DNA of 64,000 nucleotides from Celeribacter marinus (GCF_001308265.1 NZ_CP012023.1:2432932-2496931); one strand, 5' to 3'; positions 1 through 9,920 are shown, counted from the first letter of the stretch. The notes: a model not told the origin generated them from the sequence alone. A program made the numbers and translations.

Positions 1-579
1 GCCTATTCCCCCGCGCCCGTGATGACCGACAGCGTAATTCAAAAGGCGATGGACGAGATCGTTAAACCTACCGTGGCCGAGATGGCCAAGCGCGGAATGC
101 CGTATCAAGGCGTGCTTTACGCGGGTTTTATGATCAAAGACGGTCAACCGCGTCTGGTCGAATACAATTGTCGGTTTGGCGATCCCGAGTGTCAGGTGTT
201 GATGATGCGTCTGGGGGCGCAAGCCCTTGATCTAATGATTGCCACCGCTGACGGGACGTTGGATCAGGCCCGTGTGAACTGGGCCGACGACCATGCGTTG
301 ACGGTTGTTATGGCCGCAAACGGCTACCCCGGTGCGTATGAAAAAGGCAGCGTGATCCGCGGGCTGGACGCGATGCCCGAAGACAGCTCCAACATGGTAT
401 TTCACGCCGGCACCGCGGCAAAAGACGGTGCGATTGTCGCCACCGGTGGGCGCGTCCTAAACGTGACCGCGCGCGGGGCAAGCCTGACAGAGGCCCGCGA
501 CCGCGCCTATGCGATGATCGACGGCATTGATTGGCCTGAGGGGTTCAACCGCTCGGATATCGGGTGGCGCGCCCTTTGA
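1..579 (+). CDS. purD: Phosphoribosylamine-glycine ligase, C-terminal part (cut by window edge)
   Basis: This is the C-terminal portion of GAR synthetase, the ATP-grasp enzyme that joins glycine to phosphoribosylamine in the second step of purine synthesis. The frame is open from base 1 (AYSPAPVMTD), so the true start lies outside the window. Visible hallmarks are the SPAPVMT segment, the GVLYAGFMI strand, and EYNCRFGDPECQ, which carries the ATP-grasp metal ligands. The C-terminal domain with GYPGAYEKG follows. About 193 residues of the usual ~420 are present. It is followed by a convergent purU and a shared hairpin terminator. Confidence 0.95.
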   Translation, partial: AYSPAPVMTDSVIQKAMDEIVKPTVAEMAKRGMPYQGVLYAGFMIKDGQPRLVEYNCRFGDPECQVLMMRLGAQALDLMIATADGTLDQARVNWADDHALTVVMAANGYPGAYEKGSVIRGLDAMPEDSSNMVFHAGTAAKDGAIVATGGRVLNVTARGASLTEARDRAYAMIDGIDWPEGFNRSDIGWRAL

Positions 580-743
580 CGCACTGCATAAACTTGTGTG
601 CAGTTTATCATTGTGATTAGCGGTTTATTAACCCTAACAAGCGATATCTTAAGCGCGAAACGCACCACGGCTCGAACGGCCAATGGCGGTTCTTCAATCG
701 AAGTGACCAAGGTGCAAAGCTCCAAAGGCTGTCGCGAGAGAAC

Positions 744-778
744 AAAGGCGTGCTCGAACGGCACGCCTTTTCTCGTTT
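744..778. terminator. Bidirectional hairpin terminator between purD and purU
   Basis: A perfect 10-bp stem (744-753 with 761-770) closes a 7-base loop. On the + strand it is followed by TCTCGTTT. It lies in the 256-base gap between the convergent purD and purU ends and could serve both. The rest of the gap shows no gene that I can support. Confidence 0.75.
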
Positions 779-835
779 GAAGGTTGAGCGTCCGATCGGT
801 CAACGACCCTGCCCTCACACATATCGTCGGGCTGC

Positions 836-1720
836 TTACCCCATGCGCTCACTAGCATAGCCCCCCGGCGAGGCGGGGAAAACGACCGTTTTGTTGCCGT
901 TGATAAAAACGCGGTGGTGGATGTGGGCGTGGATGGCACGGGCAAAAACCTGTGCCTCGACATCACGACCGAGCGACACGTAATCCTCAGGGCTTTGGGC
1001 ATGTGTGACGCGAACTGTGTCTTGTTCGACAATCGGCCCCTCATCGAGATCCGCCGTGACGTAATGCGCCGTGGCACCGATCAGTTTCACACCACGCTCG
1101 AACGCTTGTTTATAGGGGTTTGCCCCCTTGAAGGACGGCAAGAACGAGTGATGAATGTTAATAATGCGCCCCGACATCACGCGGCACATATCATCGCTCA
1201 AAATCTGCATATACCGCGCCAGAACGATCAGCTCGGCCCCTGCATCCTCGACCACCTGCATAATCTTTGCTTCAGCTTCGGGTTTGTTCTCTTTCGTCAC
1301 TTTGATGTGGTGGAACGCAATATCGTGGTTCACCACAACCTTTTGATACTCCATGTGATTTGAAATCACGGCGACGATTTCAATCGGCAAGGCGCCAATG
1401 CGCACACGGTAGAGCAAATCGTTGAGGCAATGACCAAAGCGCGACACCATCACGACGACCTTCATCTTTTTAGCCTCATCATGGATCGCCCATTGCATGT
1501 CAAACGCATCAGCCACGGCCGCAAACCCCTCTGCGATCTGCGCATCCGTGAGACCGGTTTCGGAGACAAAACTCACACGCATAAAAAACTGCGCCGTTGC
1601 GGGATCGTCAAACTGGGCGCTATCGGTGATATTACAGCCCAACTCGGCCAATTTTCCCGAGATGGCGGCGACAATGCCGCGCGTGGATTTGCAAGTGACG
1701 GTGAGAACATGGCTGCTCAT
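836..1720 (-). CDS. purU: Formyltetrahydrofolate deformylase
   Basis: PurU hydrolyses 10-formyl-THF to THF and formate, balancing one-carbon pools and feeding formate to purine synthesis. The 294-residue protein has an N-terminal ACT domain (LTVTCKSTRGIVAAISG) and a C-terminal formyltransferase-fold hydrolase domain. The latter contains the NIHHSFLPSFKGANPY segment and the downstream GATAHYV...DEGPIVEQD motif typical of the family. I chose the ATG at 1720 because GGAG sits six bases upstream and the ACT domain begins directly after it; the frame stays open a further 22 codons upstream. It faces purD tail to tail. Confidence 0.95.
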   Translation of the reverse strand: MSSHVLTVTCKSTRGIVAAISGKLAELGCNITDSAQFDDPATAQFFMRVSFVSETGLTDAQIAEGFAAVADAFDMQWAIHDEAKKMKVVVMVSRFGHCLNDLLYRVRIGALPIEIVAVISNHMEYQKVVVNHDIAFHHIKVTKENKPEAEAKIMQVVEDAGAELIVLARYMQILSDDMCRVMSGRIINIHHSFLPSFKGANPYKQAFERGVKLIGATAHYVTADLDEGPIVEQDTVRVTHAQSPEDYVSLGRDVEAQVFARAIHAHIHHRVFINGNKTVVFPASPGGYASERMG

Positions 1721-1841
1721 GGAATGCTCCGGAATTGCCGCTAAGGGCCTATTTTGATTTAATGGGAGTTTTGCCACGTTGGCCACGATTTGACAGCCCT
1801 AAAACGACACATATGTGCGCCGCATCTGCAAGAGGCGCGGG

Positions 1842-2554
1842 TTAGTTACAGCGCAAAAACGGCGCAAACCCATCCACGCCACTATATGGTGCGATGGCCT
1901 GTGACTGCGGTGTGCCATCCACAAAACGGGTTTCGACAATCATGCTCCAATCAGCAGACGCTGTGACAACAACGGGGGGCTGATCCATGCATGTGCGCAC
2001 GCCCCCCTCGATCACAGCCGCGCCAAGATGGTGATTTGTCAGGCCCGCCACGCGCGACATTTGGGTCCAACGCGATGTTGCGGCGTCCATATCGACCTCG
2101 ACAAATACCAACTCTTTGGCCAGATGCGGACGATCAACATAGGCGATGTCGTCCACGCCATTGCCGTCAAAATCGGCGATGCCCGCGATTGCAAGCCACC
2201 GAAATCTTTGACCAATAGGAGCGTTTGATCCGGCGGGCACGATCTGGCCCTCTTGCGCCGTCCAAAGCTGGATCCGCGCACCCGTCTCGAAATCGCTCAC
2301 CACCGTGACAACCTCTGGCGCACCATCACCATCAAAATCGTGTAACCTAGGCGCGGTATCCTCAAACACCGCTCCGTCAAAGCGAAAGGTTTTGCGCGCA
2401 CCATCTGATAGCGTGATCTCAAGCAGGGCGTATTCACCATCTGCGACCGCGTTGTGCCCGTAGGCACTGCTCGGTTCAAGATACCGCGCGGATGTGATAT
2501 CTTGGGCGGCAACAGGCGTGGCCGCCAACAGGCATGCGACAGCCGCGCCTTTCA

Positions 2555-2555
<1 letters not shown>
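1842..2555 (-). CDS. Secreted FG-GAP/VCBS-repeat protein
   Basis: This 237-residue protein has a signal peptide (MKGAAVACLLAATPVAAQ) and two calcium-type FG-GAP/VCBS motifs: HDFDGDGAPEVV near residue 90 and IADFDGNGVDDIAYVD near residue 145. These suggest a small periplasmic or exported beta-propeller fragment, since most integrin-like propellers have seven blades. No enzymatic motif is seen. The start codon overlaps the stop of the upstream ferredoxin (TGATG), so translation is probably coupled. The functional link to the ferredoxin is unknown. Confidence 0.75.
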
Positions 2556-2902
<347 letters not shown>

Positions 2903-3043
2903 TCAGTTGGCCAAGATGTACCCCGCCTGCTTGACGATGAAAAGAGGGGCAACCCACGCGAGTGCTTGGAGCGCGTTGAAAATCGCGTTACTGTATGTTT
3001 TTGAACCGCCCATTAAAGAGCGGACTGGTGAGACGAGTATAAA

Positions 3044-3613
3044 ATGACAGGCCAAATCCAATTATCCACTCGACCGCGGCACGCATCGCACCGTATGCGC
3101 AGGCTCCTATCGGGCTTTGCGGCCTGTCTCGTTTTGAGCGCGTGCCAAGGCTTGCCTGCAACAACGGATACGGAAATCTTGCGCGCGCGCGATACGCAAA
3201 ACGCGCCCCCCGGTGCCGATCCCGATAGTTGCTATGCCCGCACGATTACGCCGGCGATCATTGAAACGGTCACAGAACAGGTTTTGGTGCAGCCGCCACA
3301 AATTGGCACGGACGGTACGATCAGCTACCCCGCTGTATACCGCACCGAGACGCGACAGGAGATTGTGCGCGAACGCCGCGAGCTTTGGTTTGAAACCCTA
3401 TGCGATGAGGAAATGACATCCGAATTTGTCGCATCTGTACAGCGCGCCTTGGCCGCACGCGGATATTTCGGCGCCGCTATCACCGGACGCTTGGACCGCG
3501 CCACACGCGCCGCAATCCGAGCCTATCAAAAATCTCAAGGCGTCGACAGTGACGTATTGTCATTGGCGGCTGCGCGCAAACTCGGCCTCTCGGCTGTTGA
3601 GCGGCAAAAATAG
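3044..3613 (+). CDS. Lipoprotein with C-terminal peptidoglycan-binding domain
   Basis: This protein of up to 189 residues has a lipoprotein signal (LVLSAC, Cys at residue 34 counted from this start) and a C-terminal PG_binding_1-type helical domain (VQRALAARGYFGAAITGRLD...AIRAYQKSQG). It is likely anchored in the outer membrane and bound to the cell wall. An internal ATG at 3095 would give a more usual signal-peptide length. I kept 3044 because a purine-rich GACGAG lies just upstream, while 3095 has no visible ribosome site. The middle region (CYARTITPAIIETVTEQVLVQ) resembles conserved alphaproteobacterial lipoproteins but has no function I can name. Confidence 0.75.
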   Translation: MTGQIQLSTRPRHASHRMRRLLSGFAACLVLSACQGLPATTDTEILRARDTQNAPPGADPDSCYARTITPAIIETVTEQVLVQPPQIGTDGTISYPAVYRTETRQEIVRERRELWFETLCDEEMTSEFVASVQRALAARGYFGAAITGRLDRATRAAIRAYQKSQGVDSDVLSLAAARKLGLSAVERQK

Positions 3614-3645
3614 CGCCACACCACCGCCACTCCCGAATGGTACGA

Positions 3646-3671
3646 AAAAGGCGACCCGAAGGCCGCCTTTT
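3646..3671. terminator. Bidirectional hairpin terminator
   Basis: An 8-bp stem, AAAAGGCG (3646-3653) with CGCCTTTT (3664-3671), lies between the convergent lipoprotein gene and degP. It is flanked by A and T runs on both sides, so it can act in both directions. Confidence 0.75.
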
Positions 3672-3697
3672 GAACTGTTTTGAAAGGGGCAATTGGA

Positions 3698-5209
3698 CTA
3701 GTTGACACCAAGCGCCACAAAGCGTGGCTCGCCCGCGCGACGAACAAGCAACAACACCGTGTTGCGCCCTGCATCGCGCGCAGCCTCCACACGCGCCTCG
3801 AGATCGGCCACAGACGTGACCTTCTCCTGACCCGCTTCGGTAATAACATCGCCCGCACGCATGCCCTTTTCAAAGGCTTCCGTGCTTTCGTCGACGTCGA
3901 CCACAGCCAAACCATCAGTGCCTGCAGCCACGCCAAGTTGCTCACGCAAATCGTCACTCAAAGGCTGAAGTGTGAGCCCCATCAGGGCGACAGATTTTGG
4001 CTCTTCGGGTACAGTCTCATCGTCGTCATTCGTTGGCATAGACGCGTTTTCGGCATCTTCACGGCGTCCAAGTGTCACCATCAAAGTCTTGGTTTTGCCA
4101 TCACGGAACACGGTCACACGCACGGCTTTACCAACTTCGGTATCGCCAACGGTACGCACCAACGCGTCAGGGTCGGCAATATCTTTGTTGTCGAACGACA
4201 CGATCACATCGCCACTTTCAAGACCTGCCTCTTTGGACGGCCCCTCGGGCACATCTGTGATCAACGCACCAGTGGCAGCCTCTAGGCCCATGGCCTCGGC
4301 CACGTCCTCGGATACGTTTTGAATGCGCACACCGAGCCAGCCACGGCGCGTTTCGCCGAACTCACGCAGCTGATCGACTACTTTGGACACAACATTGGAT
4401 GCCATCGAAAAGCCGATACCGATCGAGCCACCATTGGGCGACAAAATCGCTGTGTTCACGCCAATCACTTCGCCGTCCATGTTGAACAACGGCCCCCCCG
4501 AGTTGCCACGATTGATCGCCGCATCCGTTTGAATGAAGTCATCGTAAATCCCCGACAACGCGCGTCCACGCTGCGAAATGATGCCCGCAGAGACGGAGAA
4601 CCCTTGGCCAAGCGGGTTACCCATCGCCATGACCCATTCGCCCACACGCGCCACGTCACTGTCGCCAAACGAGACGAATTTTAGCGGATCGTCACTTTCG
4701 ACTTTAAGGACCGCGATATCTGTCTTGGGGTCGGTGCCGACCAGTGTAGCAGGCAAGGTAAACCCTTCGAAGAACTCTACCTCGATTTCGTCAGCGCCCT
4801 CAATCACATGGTTGTTGGTGACGATAAATCCGTCTTCGGAGATCACAAACCCGGACCCAAGCGCTTGTGATTTACGCGGGCGTTGTTGTTGCTGACCCTG
4901 ACCTTGGCCCTGACCATTGCGGTCCATAAAATCCTCAAAGAAATCCTGAAACGGGGATCCTTCGGGTACTATGGGGCGACTATCAGTCGAGACTTCCACC
5001 ACAGTTGTCGTTGTAATATTCACAACAGCGGGGCTAAATTTCTCGGCCAGATCTGCGAAACTCTCGGGTGCGCCGCGCGCATCGAGGGTTGTCGTCTGGA
5101 TCAAAAGCGCGAGGGTGCCGAGCAAAGTCACGGCAAGCGCGCGCAATGCGCTCGGCGGCGCCGCACGTCTCCCTTGAGTGGGGTGGGAAAGGGCAAGTGA
5201 CATCGTCAT
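3698..5209 (-). CDS. degP: Periplasmic serine protease/chaperone DegP (HtrA, Do family)
   Basis: DegP degrades or refolds damaged envelope proteins. The 503-residue protein has a hydrophobic N-terminal signal segment, then a trypsin-like domain with His in NNHVIEG, Asp in KTDIAVLKV and Ser in GNSGGPLF. Two PDZ domains follow (GWLGVRIQ... and MGLTLQPL...). A Gln/Gly-rich linker (GQGQGQ) sits before the catalytic His. The start at 5209 has GGAGGA nine bases upstream; the frame is open 34 codons further but without such a site. It lies downstream of hflKC on the same strand, separated by a terminator, so it probably has its own promoter. Pairing with hflKC is a common alphaproteobacterial arrangement for membrane quality control. 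Confidence 0.95.
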   Translation of the reverse strand: MTMSLALSHPTQGRRAAPPSALRALAVTLLGTLALLIQTTTLDARGAPESFADLAEKFSPAVVNITTTTVVEVSTDSRPIVPEGSPFQDFFEDFMDRNGQGQGQGQQQQRPRKSQALGSGFVISEDGFIVTNNHVIEGADEIEVEFFEGFTLPATLVGTDPKTDIAVLKVESDDPLKFVSFGDSDVARVGEWVMAMGNPLGQGFSVSAGIISQRGRALSGIYDDFIQTDAAINRGNSGGPLFNMDGEVIGVNTAILSPNGGSIGIGFSMASNVVSKVVDQLREFGETRRGWLGVRIQNVSEDVAEAMGLEAATGALITDVPEGPSKEAGLESGDVIVSFDNKDIADPDALVRTVGDTEVGKAVRVTVFRDGKTKTLMVTLGRREDAENASMPTNDDDETVPEEPKSVALMGLTLQPLSDDLREQLGVAAGTDGLAVVDVDESTEAFEKGMRAGDVITEAGQEKVTSVADLEARVEAARDAGRNTVLLLVRRAGEPRFVALGVN

Positions 5210-5277
5210 CGGGAATGGTCCTCCATCTGTGCGATCATTTTGAGATGCATAACCGCGAATACCTAACTGCTGACTTA

Positions 5278-5305
5278 AAGATAGGCATAGACTGCGACAA
5301 CTCAA
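5278..5305 (-). promoter_or_regulatory. Candidate degP promoter
   Basis: On the minus strand, TTGAGT (5305-5300) and TATCTT (5283-5278) are separated by 16 bases, about 70 bases before the degP start and after the hflC terminator. The match to sigma-70 consensus is weak; it is offered because a promoter is needed here. Confidence 0.3.
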
Positions 5306-5361
5306 TCTCAATCGCGCCTGCTCAACTGGTTGTGAGCGAAAAGTGACGCGTCGAAATGCAG

Positions 5362-5387
5362 AAAAGGGCCAGCATCACGCTGGCCCT
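5362..5387 (-). terminator. Terminator after hflC
   Basis: A 9-bp stem (5365-5373 with 5379-5387) with a 5-base loop is followed by TTTT on the minus strand. It sits between hflC and degP and would end the hflKC transcript or reduce read-through into degP. Confidence 0.75.
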
Positions 5388-5451
5388 CTTCATGTCTGTC
5401 CCAGTCCGGATACGGAACGGGACATCTATTTATTGTCTTGGCGGCTTATGT

Positions 5452-6327
5452 TTAGCGACCGCTGTCAGACTTCAGGAAGTCAAAGAATTCGCTATCGGGC
5501 GAGATCACCATCGTGGTGTTTGAGCCTTTCAGGCTCTCACGATAAGCGTTCAAAGAACGATAGAATTCAAAGAACTCTGGGTCCGCACCATAAGCATTCG
5601 CAAAGATGTTGTTGCGTTCCGCATCTGCTTCACCGCGTACAATCTCGGCCTGACGCTGCGCATCGGATTGCAGTTCGACCACTGTACGGTCTGCTTGCGC
5701 ACGCACACGTTGTGCCGCCTCTTCACCACGCGCCCGCTCATCGGCGGCTTCGCGTTCACGCTCTGCACGCATACGCGCGAATGTGGCGTCAAGGTTTTGA
5801 TCGGGCAGGAACGTCTGTTTGAGACGCACGTCGACAACTTCGACACCCAATGGCAATGCACGAACACGCGCTTGGTCACGGATACGGTTCATCAACTCGG
5901 CACGATCCGACGACAAGATGGTGTTGGATGTCACGGTTTCAGAGCCCAGAACCTCACGCACCTGTGCGTTCAAGATCCCTTGGAGACGGTCCTCAGCGAG
6001 GCGAATGCCCCCCGTGGACACAGCTTGACGGAATTGCACCAGATCGGCGATGCGGTAGCGCGCAAATGCATCGACCACGAGACGGCGATCATCAGACGGT
6101 GTGACCTCAATCTCGGGCGTCTCAAGAGACAAGATGCGGTCATCATAAAAGACCACTTCTTGGATAAGCGGGATTTTAAAGGCAAGACCAGGCTCTTCTT
6201 TAACCGCTTTGATTTGACCGAATTGGAGCACCAATGCCTTTTGACGTTCGTCTACAACAAAGACCGAGGACGACACCACAACGACGGCGAGAATAAGAGC
6301 GACGAAAAGGATTTGAAGACGTTTCAT
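5452..6327 (-). CDS. hflC: Protease modulator HflC
   Basis: HflC forms, with HflK, a membrane complex of the SPFH/stomatin family that surrounds FtsH and tunes its proteolysis of membrane proteins. The 291-residue protein has one N-terminal membrane anchor (LQILFVALILAVVVVSSSVFVV), then an SPFH domain and a long charged helical region (ARMRAEREREAADERARGEE). Its ATG overlaps the hflK stop (TGATG), so the two subunits are translationally coupled. This fits an equimolar complex. Confidence 0.95.
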   Translation of the reverse strand: MKRLQILFVALILAVVVVSSSVFVVDERQKALVLQFGQIKAVKEEPGLAFKIPLIQEVVFYDDRILSLETPEIEVTPSDDRRLVVDAFARYRIADLVQFRQAVSTGGIRLAEDRLQGILNAQVREVLGSETVTSNTILSSDRAELMNRIRDQARVRALPLGVEVVDVRLKQTFLPDQNLDATFARMRAEREREAADERARGEEAAQRVRAQADRTVVELQSDAQRQAEIVRGEADAERNNIFANAYGADPEFFEFYRSLNAYRESLKGSNTTMVISPDSEFFDFLKSDSGR

Positions 6328-7490
6328 CAGTTCGACCCCTCACTTGTAGATTTACGCAATTCGTTGAGCGGCAGGTATGGAACAACACCTTGCCCACCTC
6401 CGGCACCCTCATCGAGAATGATTTTCTCGACACCGCTGTAGACCTCTTCGATCGTCTCGAGATAGAGACGTTTGCGGGTCACTTCGGGGGCGAGTTTGTA
6501 TTCGGTCAAAACAGCGGAGAAGCGCGAGGCCTCACCTTGTGCGCCGTTCACGACCTGAGCACGGTAGCCTTCGGCCTCTTCGAGGAACTGCGCGGCAGAA
6601 CCACGCGCGCCCGCAAGAACCGTGTTGGCATAGGCGTCAGCCTGACGTTCCAGGCGGTCGCGCTCTTGTTCGGCGGCCTGCACGTCACGAAACGCGTCAA
6701 TCACCTCGGTGGGCGGGTCAGCTTTATCAAGGTTGACACGGATCACGTTGATCCCCGCGTCATAGCTGTCGAGCGTGGACTGTATCAGCGTCATTGCTGT
6801 ATCCGCGATCAAACCACGATCACGGTTGAGGATCGGGGCCAATTCGGAGGCTGCGATAATCTCGCGCATGGAGCTTTCCGACACGGCCTGAACCGTGCTG
6901 CGCGGATCTGCGAGGTTAAAGAGATATTTGGCAGGGTCGTTGATGTTCCACACGACTTGGAAGTCGATGTCGACGATGTTCTCGTCGGTGGTCAGCATCA
7001 AGCCGGTTTCACCTACGCCCGCAATACCAATGGCTTCGGTCCGCTCGCCTGTCACCACGACTTTTTCGTAGGACACAAGCGGCCAAGGCGCAAAGTTAAG
7101 ACCAGGATTGCCGATGGAGGAGAACTCACCAAGGAACAACTCAACAGACTGCTCTTCGGGTTTAACCGTGTAGAACGAGTTAAGCGCCCAAAGGCCAACA
7201 ACGATCAATGCACCAAAGCCGACCGTGGAGCGGGTGAATTTCGGACCACCGCCACCTGCGCCGCCGCCATTACCGCCGCCAGTGCCGTTCGATCCGCCAC
7301 CGCGTCCGCCCATGAGAACCTTAAGGTACTCACTGCCTTTGCCTAAAAGTTCGTCGATCTCGGGCAACTGGGGAGGGTCATTTGGACGGCGGCCGCCAGA
7401 GTTGCGGTTGCCGTCATTGTCATCTCCGCCAGAGCCGCCACGGTTTCCACCGCCGCCCGAGCCCCAAGGTCCGCCATTATTGCTGGCCAT
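6327..7490 (-). CDS. hflK: FtsH protease activity modulator HflK
   Basis: This is the partner of HflC in the FtsH-associated SPFH complex. The 387-residue protein opens with a Gly/Asn-rich cytoplasmic tail (WGSGGGGNRGGSGGDDNDG) and a second Gly-rich run before the single membrane segment (VGFGALIVVGLWALNSFYTV). The SPFH domain follows (EEQSVELFLGEFSSIGNPGLNF). The start at 7490 is supported by GAGAGGAA nine bases upstream; 17 more open codons upstream lack such a site. It is the first gene of hflK-hflC, with degP behind. Confidence 0.95.
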   Translation of the reverse strand: MASNNGGPWGSGGGGNRGGSGGDDNDGNRNSGGRRPNDPPQLPEIDELLGKGSEYLKVLMGGRGGGSNGTGGGNGGGAGGGGPKFTRSTVGFGALIVVGLWALNSFYTVKPEEQSVELFLGEFSSIGNPGLNFAPWPLVSYEKVVVTGERTEAIGIAGVGETGLMLTTDENIVDIDFQVVWNINDPAKYLFNLADPRSTVQAVSESSMREIIAASELAPILNRDRGLIADTAMTLIQSTLDSYDAGINVIRVNLDKADPPTEVIDAFRDVQAAEQERDRLERQADAYANTVLAGARGSAAQFLEEAEGYRAQVVNGAQGEASRFSAVLTEYKLAPEVTRKRLYLETIEEVYSGVEKIILDEGAGGGQGVVPYLPLNELRKSTSEGSN

Positions 7491-7643
7491 GAAGGTGTAT
7501 TCCTCTCTCGTATGTGTCTGGTCCAAGTGCGTGATACGCACCCGTAAAAGGCTTCAACGTAATCTGTTCGTTCCGGTCGCCGTTTTCAAGAGGTGCGAGG
7601 CGTATATCCGCCACCCTGCCCCGCTTTCGCGCCCGAATTGGGC

Positions 7644-9005
7644 TTAGTTGTGAACCCGTGTAGGCTCTTTCATCAAAACGATCTCTTCGGCCATCGTCGG
7701 ATGAACCGCAACGGTGGCATCAAAGTCCTCTTTGGTTGCTCCCATTTTTACGGCCACGCCTGCCAATTGGATCATTTCGCCCGCATGTGGCGCGATGATG
7801 TGGCAGCCCAAAACTGTGCGCGACTCTGTGCACACGATTAGCTTAAACAAGACGCGTTCGTTTTTCTCGATGAAAGCGTTTTGCATCGGTCGGAACGCCG
7901 CTGTGTAGACTTCGACGGGGCGCTCATTGCGCGCTTGTTCCTCGGTCAGACCCACGGCGCCGTATTCGGGCTGTGTGAAAATCGCGGACGGCACGGCGAC
8001 GTGGTCAGGCTTGGTCGGGTTGCCTTTGAACACTGTCTCGTGGAACGCCACCGCCTCACGAATGGCCACAGGGGTCAACTGGATACGGTCGGTGACATCG
8101 CCCACGGCAAAGATCGACGGAATGTTGGTTTGGCCATAGTCGTCCACCTTGACCTCGCCCGCACGGCCAAGGGCCACACCAACAGCCTCAAGGCCCAAAC
8201 CCTCGGTCTTGGGTTTGCGGCCCGTGGCATAGAGCACCACATCAAACATCTCCTCGCGCCCGTCGGTGGCTTTCACCCACAGGCCATCCTCGCGTTTCTC
8301 AATGCGCTCCACATCGGTGCCCACGTGTAGATTGACGCCCTGCCCCGCGATCAGTTCGGAAATATGACCGCGCGCCTCATCATCAAAGCCGCGCAAAATC
8401 TGCGCACCACGGTAATACTGCGTGGTGTCCGACCCCAGACCGTTAAAGATACAGGCGAACTCACAAGCGATATAACCGCCGCCTACGACCAAGATGCGCT
8501 TTGGCAATGTCTCGATGTCGAAAATTTCGTTGGACGTGATCGCGTGCTCGATCCCGGGAACCGTGTCAGGCACGAACGGCGTGCCGCCTGCCGCGACCAA
8601 GATGTGTTTCGCGGTTTTCTCAGACCCATCAGCAAGCACAACCGTGTGCGGATCTTTAACAGTGGCGCGTTGGGCGATAATCTCGACCCCCGCATTGCCC
8701 GCGTTTTTGGTATAAATACCCTCAAGGCGCGTCAATTCTGCTTTGAGACGTTTTTGAAACTGAGGCCATTCGAAATCCCCAAGCGTAACATTCCATCCAT
8801 AAGCCGCAGCCTCACTGGCCGCAGACGAATACTGAGACGCAAAGACCATCAGCTTTTTGGGAACACAGCCACGGATCACACAAGTGCCGCCCATACGGTA
8901 CTCTTCGGCCATCGCAACCTTGTGCCCGTCTGCCGCCGTGAGACGCGCCGCGCGCACACCGCCAGAGCCACCACCGATCACGAAGAGATCATAATCAAAC
9001 GCCAT
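7644..9005 (-). CDS. gor: Glutathione-disulfide reductase
   Basis: This flavoenzyme reduces GSSG with NADPH. The 453-residue protein has an FAD-binding N-terminus (YDLFVIGGGSGGVRAAR), the redox-active disulfide in GGTCVIRGCVPKK, an NADPH-binding region (ILVVGGGYIACEFACIF) and the C-terminal dimer domain with HPTMAEE, whose His completes the active site. The usual Gly-rich, Arg-containing NADPH site seems modified (SDTTQYYRG). The start at 9005 is chosen because the FAD fold begins immediately after it and GGCGGAA precedes it; 24 more codons are open upstream. rpiA lies upstream on the same strand behind a terminator. Confidence 0.93.
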   Translation of the reverse strand: MAFDYDLFVIGGGSGGVRAARLTAADGHKVAMAEEYRMGGTCVIRGCVPKKLMVFASQYSSAASEAAAYGWNVTLGDFEWPQFQKRLKAELTRLEGIYTKNAGNAGVEIIAQRATVKDPHTVVLADGSEKTAKHILVAAGGTPFVPDTVPGIEHAITSNEIFDIETLPKRILVVGGGYIACEFACIFNGLGSDTTQYYRGAQILRGFDDEARGHISELIAGQGVNLHVGTDVERIEKREDGLWVKATDGREEMFDVVLYATGRKPKTEGLGLEAVGVALGRAGEVKVDDYGQTNIPSIFAVGDVTDRIQLTPVAIREAVAFHETVFKGNPTKPDHVAVPSAIFTQPEYGAVGLTEEQARNERPVEVYTAAFRPMQNAFIEKNERVLFKLIVCTESRTVLGCHIIAPHAGEMIQLAGVAVKMGATKEDFDATVAVHPTMAEEIVLMKEPTRVHN

Positions 9006-9080
9006 TTGTTCCGCCTGCCTTTTGCCTGTTTGGAAGAAGTCTGAAGTTGCAACTAGACATAGGTTTTTTGTCGGCAAAGG

Positions 9081-9108
9081 AAAACCCCGCTTACGGCTGC
9101 AAGCGGGG
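9081..9108 (-). terminator. Terminator after rpiA
   Basis: An 8-bp GC-rich stem (9085-9092 with 9101-9108) is followed on the minus strand by TTTT (9084-9081). It separates rpiA from gor. Confidence 0.75.
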
Positions 9109-9137
9109 CCAATGTCGCGATGTCGATCACTATGTTG

Positions 9138-9920
9138 TTAAAGATCGGCGAAAATATTGTCGGACTCGGCAAACTCGATCATCCGTTCGCTGTCTTCGCC
9201 GGTGATAATGTCTTTGGTCTGCACGCGCCCGTCACCGTGGCCAATGATCACCTTATCGCAAATGTCGATAAACAGACCGTTTTCCACCACACCAGGCACC
9301 TGATTGAGCACCAATGCCAATTGCCGCGCATTGCCGATGCGTTGCAGGTGCAAATCAACAATGTGATTGCCCTCATCCGTGATAAACGGCACATCGCCAT
9401 TCATCCGCAACGTCGACGATTGCCCCAACACATCCATTGATCCGAGCGTTTCCTCAACGAGCGCTTTGGTCGTCTGCCACCCGAACGGGATCACTTCGAT
9501 CGGCAACGGGAACGCGCCGAGGTGTTCGACCTCTTTGGCCGCGTCCGTGATGACGATCATCTGGTCAGAGGCTGTTGCGACGATCTTTTCTTGTAACAAC
9601 GCGCCGCCGCCGCCCTTGATCAGGTTCAATTCGGCGTCGAACTCATCCGCACCGTCAATCGTCAGGTCAAGCCATTTGGCCTCGTCCAGAGAGATCACTT
9701 TGATCCCGAGCGAGCGGGCCAATTCGGCGGTGCGGGTCGACGTTGGAACCCCAACAATCTTGAGCCCCTCATCGCGCACGCGCTCGGCCAAACAGCGCAC
9801 CATCCATGCCGCTGTCGATCCCGTGCCAAGGCCAAGCTTCATCCCGTCCTCGACAAATTCGACGGCACGCTTGGCGGCAACAAATTTCGCGGTATCGATC
9901 GGTGATAAGGTCTCGGACAT
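9138..9920 (-). CDS. rpiA: Ribose-5-phosphate isomerase A
   Basis: RpiA interconverts ribose-5-phosphate and ribulose-5-phosphate in the pentose phosphate pathway. The 260-residue protein shows the family signatures GLGTGSTAAW near the N-terminus, DGADEFD and LIKGGGGALLQEKI around residues 95-115, and the C-terminal GVVENGLFID. GGGGAG eight bases before the ATG supports the start. It is about 25-30 residues longer than the E. coli protein, mostly at the C-terminus. Confidence 0.95.
   Translation of the reverse strand: MSETLSPIDTAKFVAAKRAVEFVEDGMKLGLGTGSTAAWMVRCLAERVRDEGLKIVGVPTSTRTAELARSLGIKVISLDEAKWLDLTIDGADEFDAELNLIKGGGGALLQEKIVATASDQMIVITDAAKEVEHLGAFPLPIEVIPFGWQTTKALVEETLGSMDVLGQSSTLRMNGDVPFITDEGNHIVDLHLQRIGNARQLALVLNQVPGVVENGLFIDICDKVIIGHGDGRVQTKDIITGEDSERMIEFAESDNIFADL

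Noticed and set aside
580..835. Small RNA gene between purD and purU
   Set aside because: There is a strong terminator, but no convincing promoter and no known RNA motif; the hairpin is explained by the converging genes.
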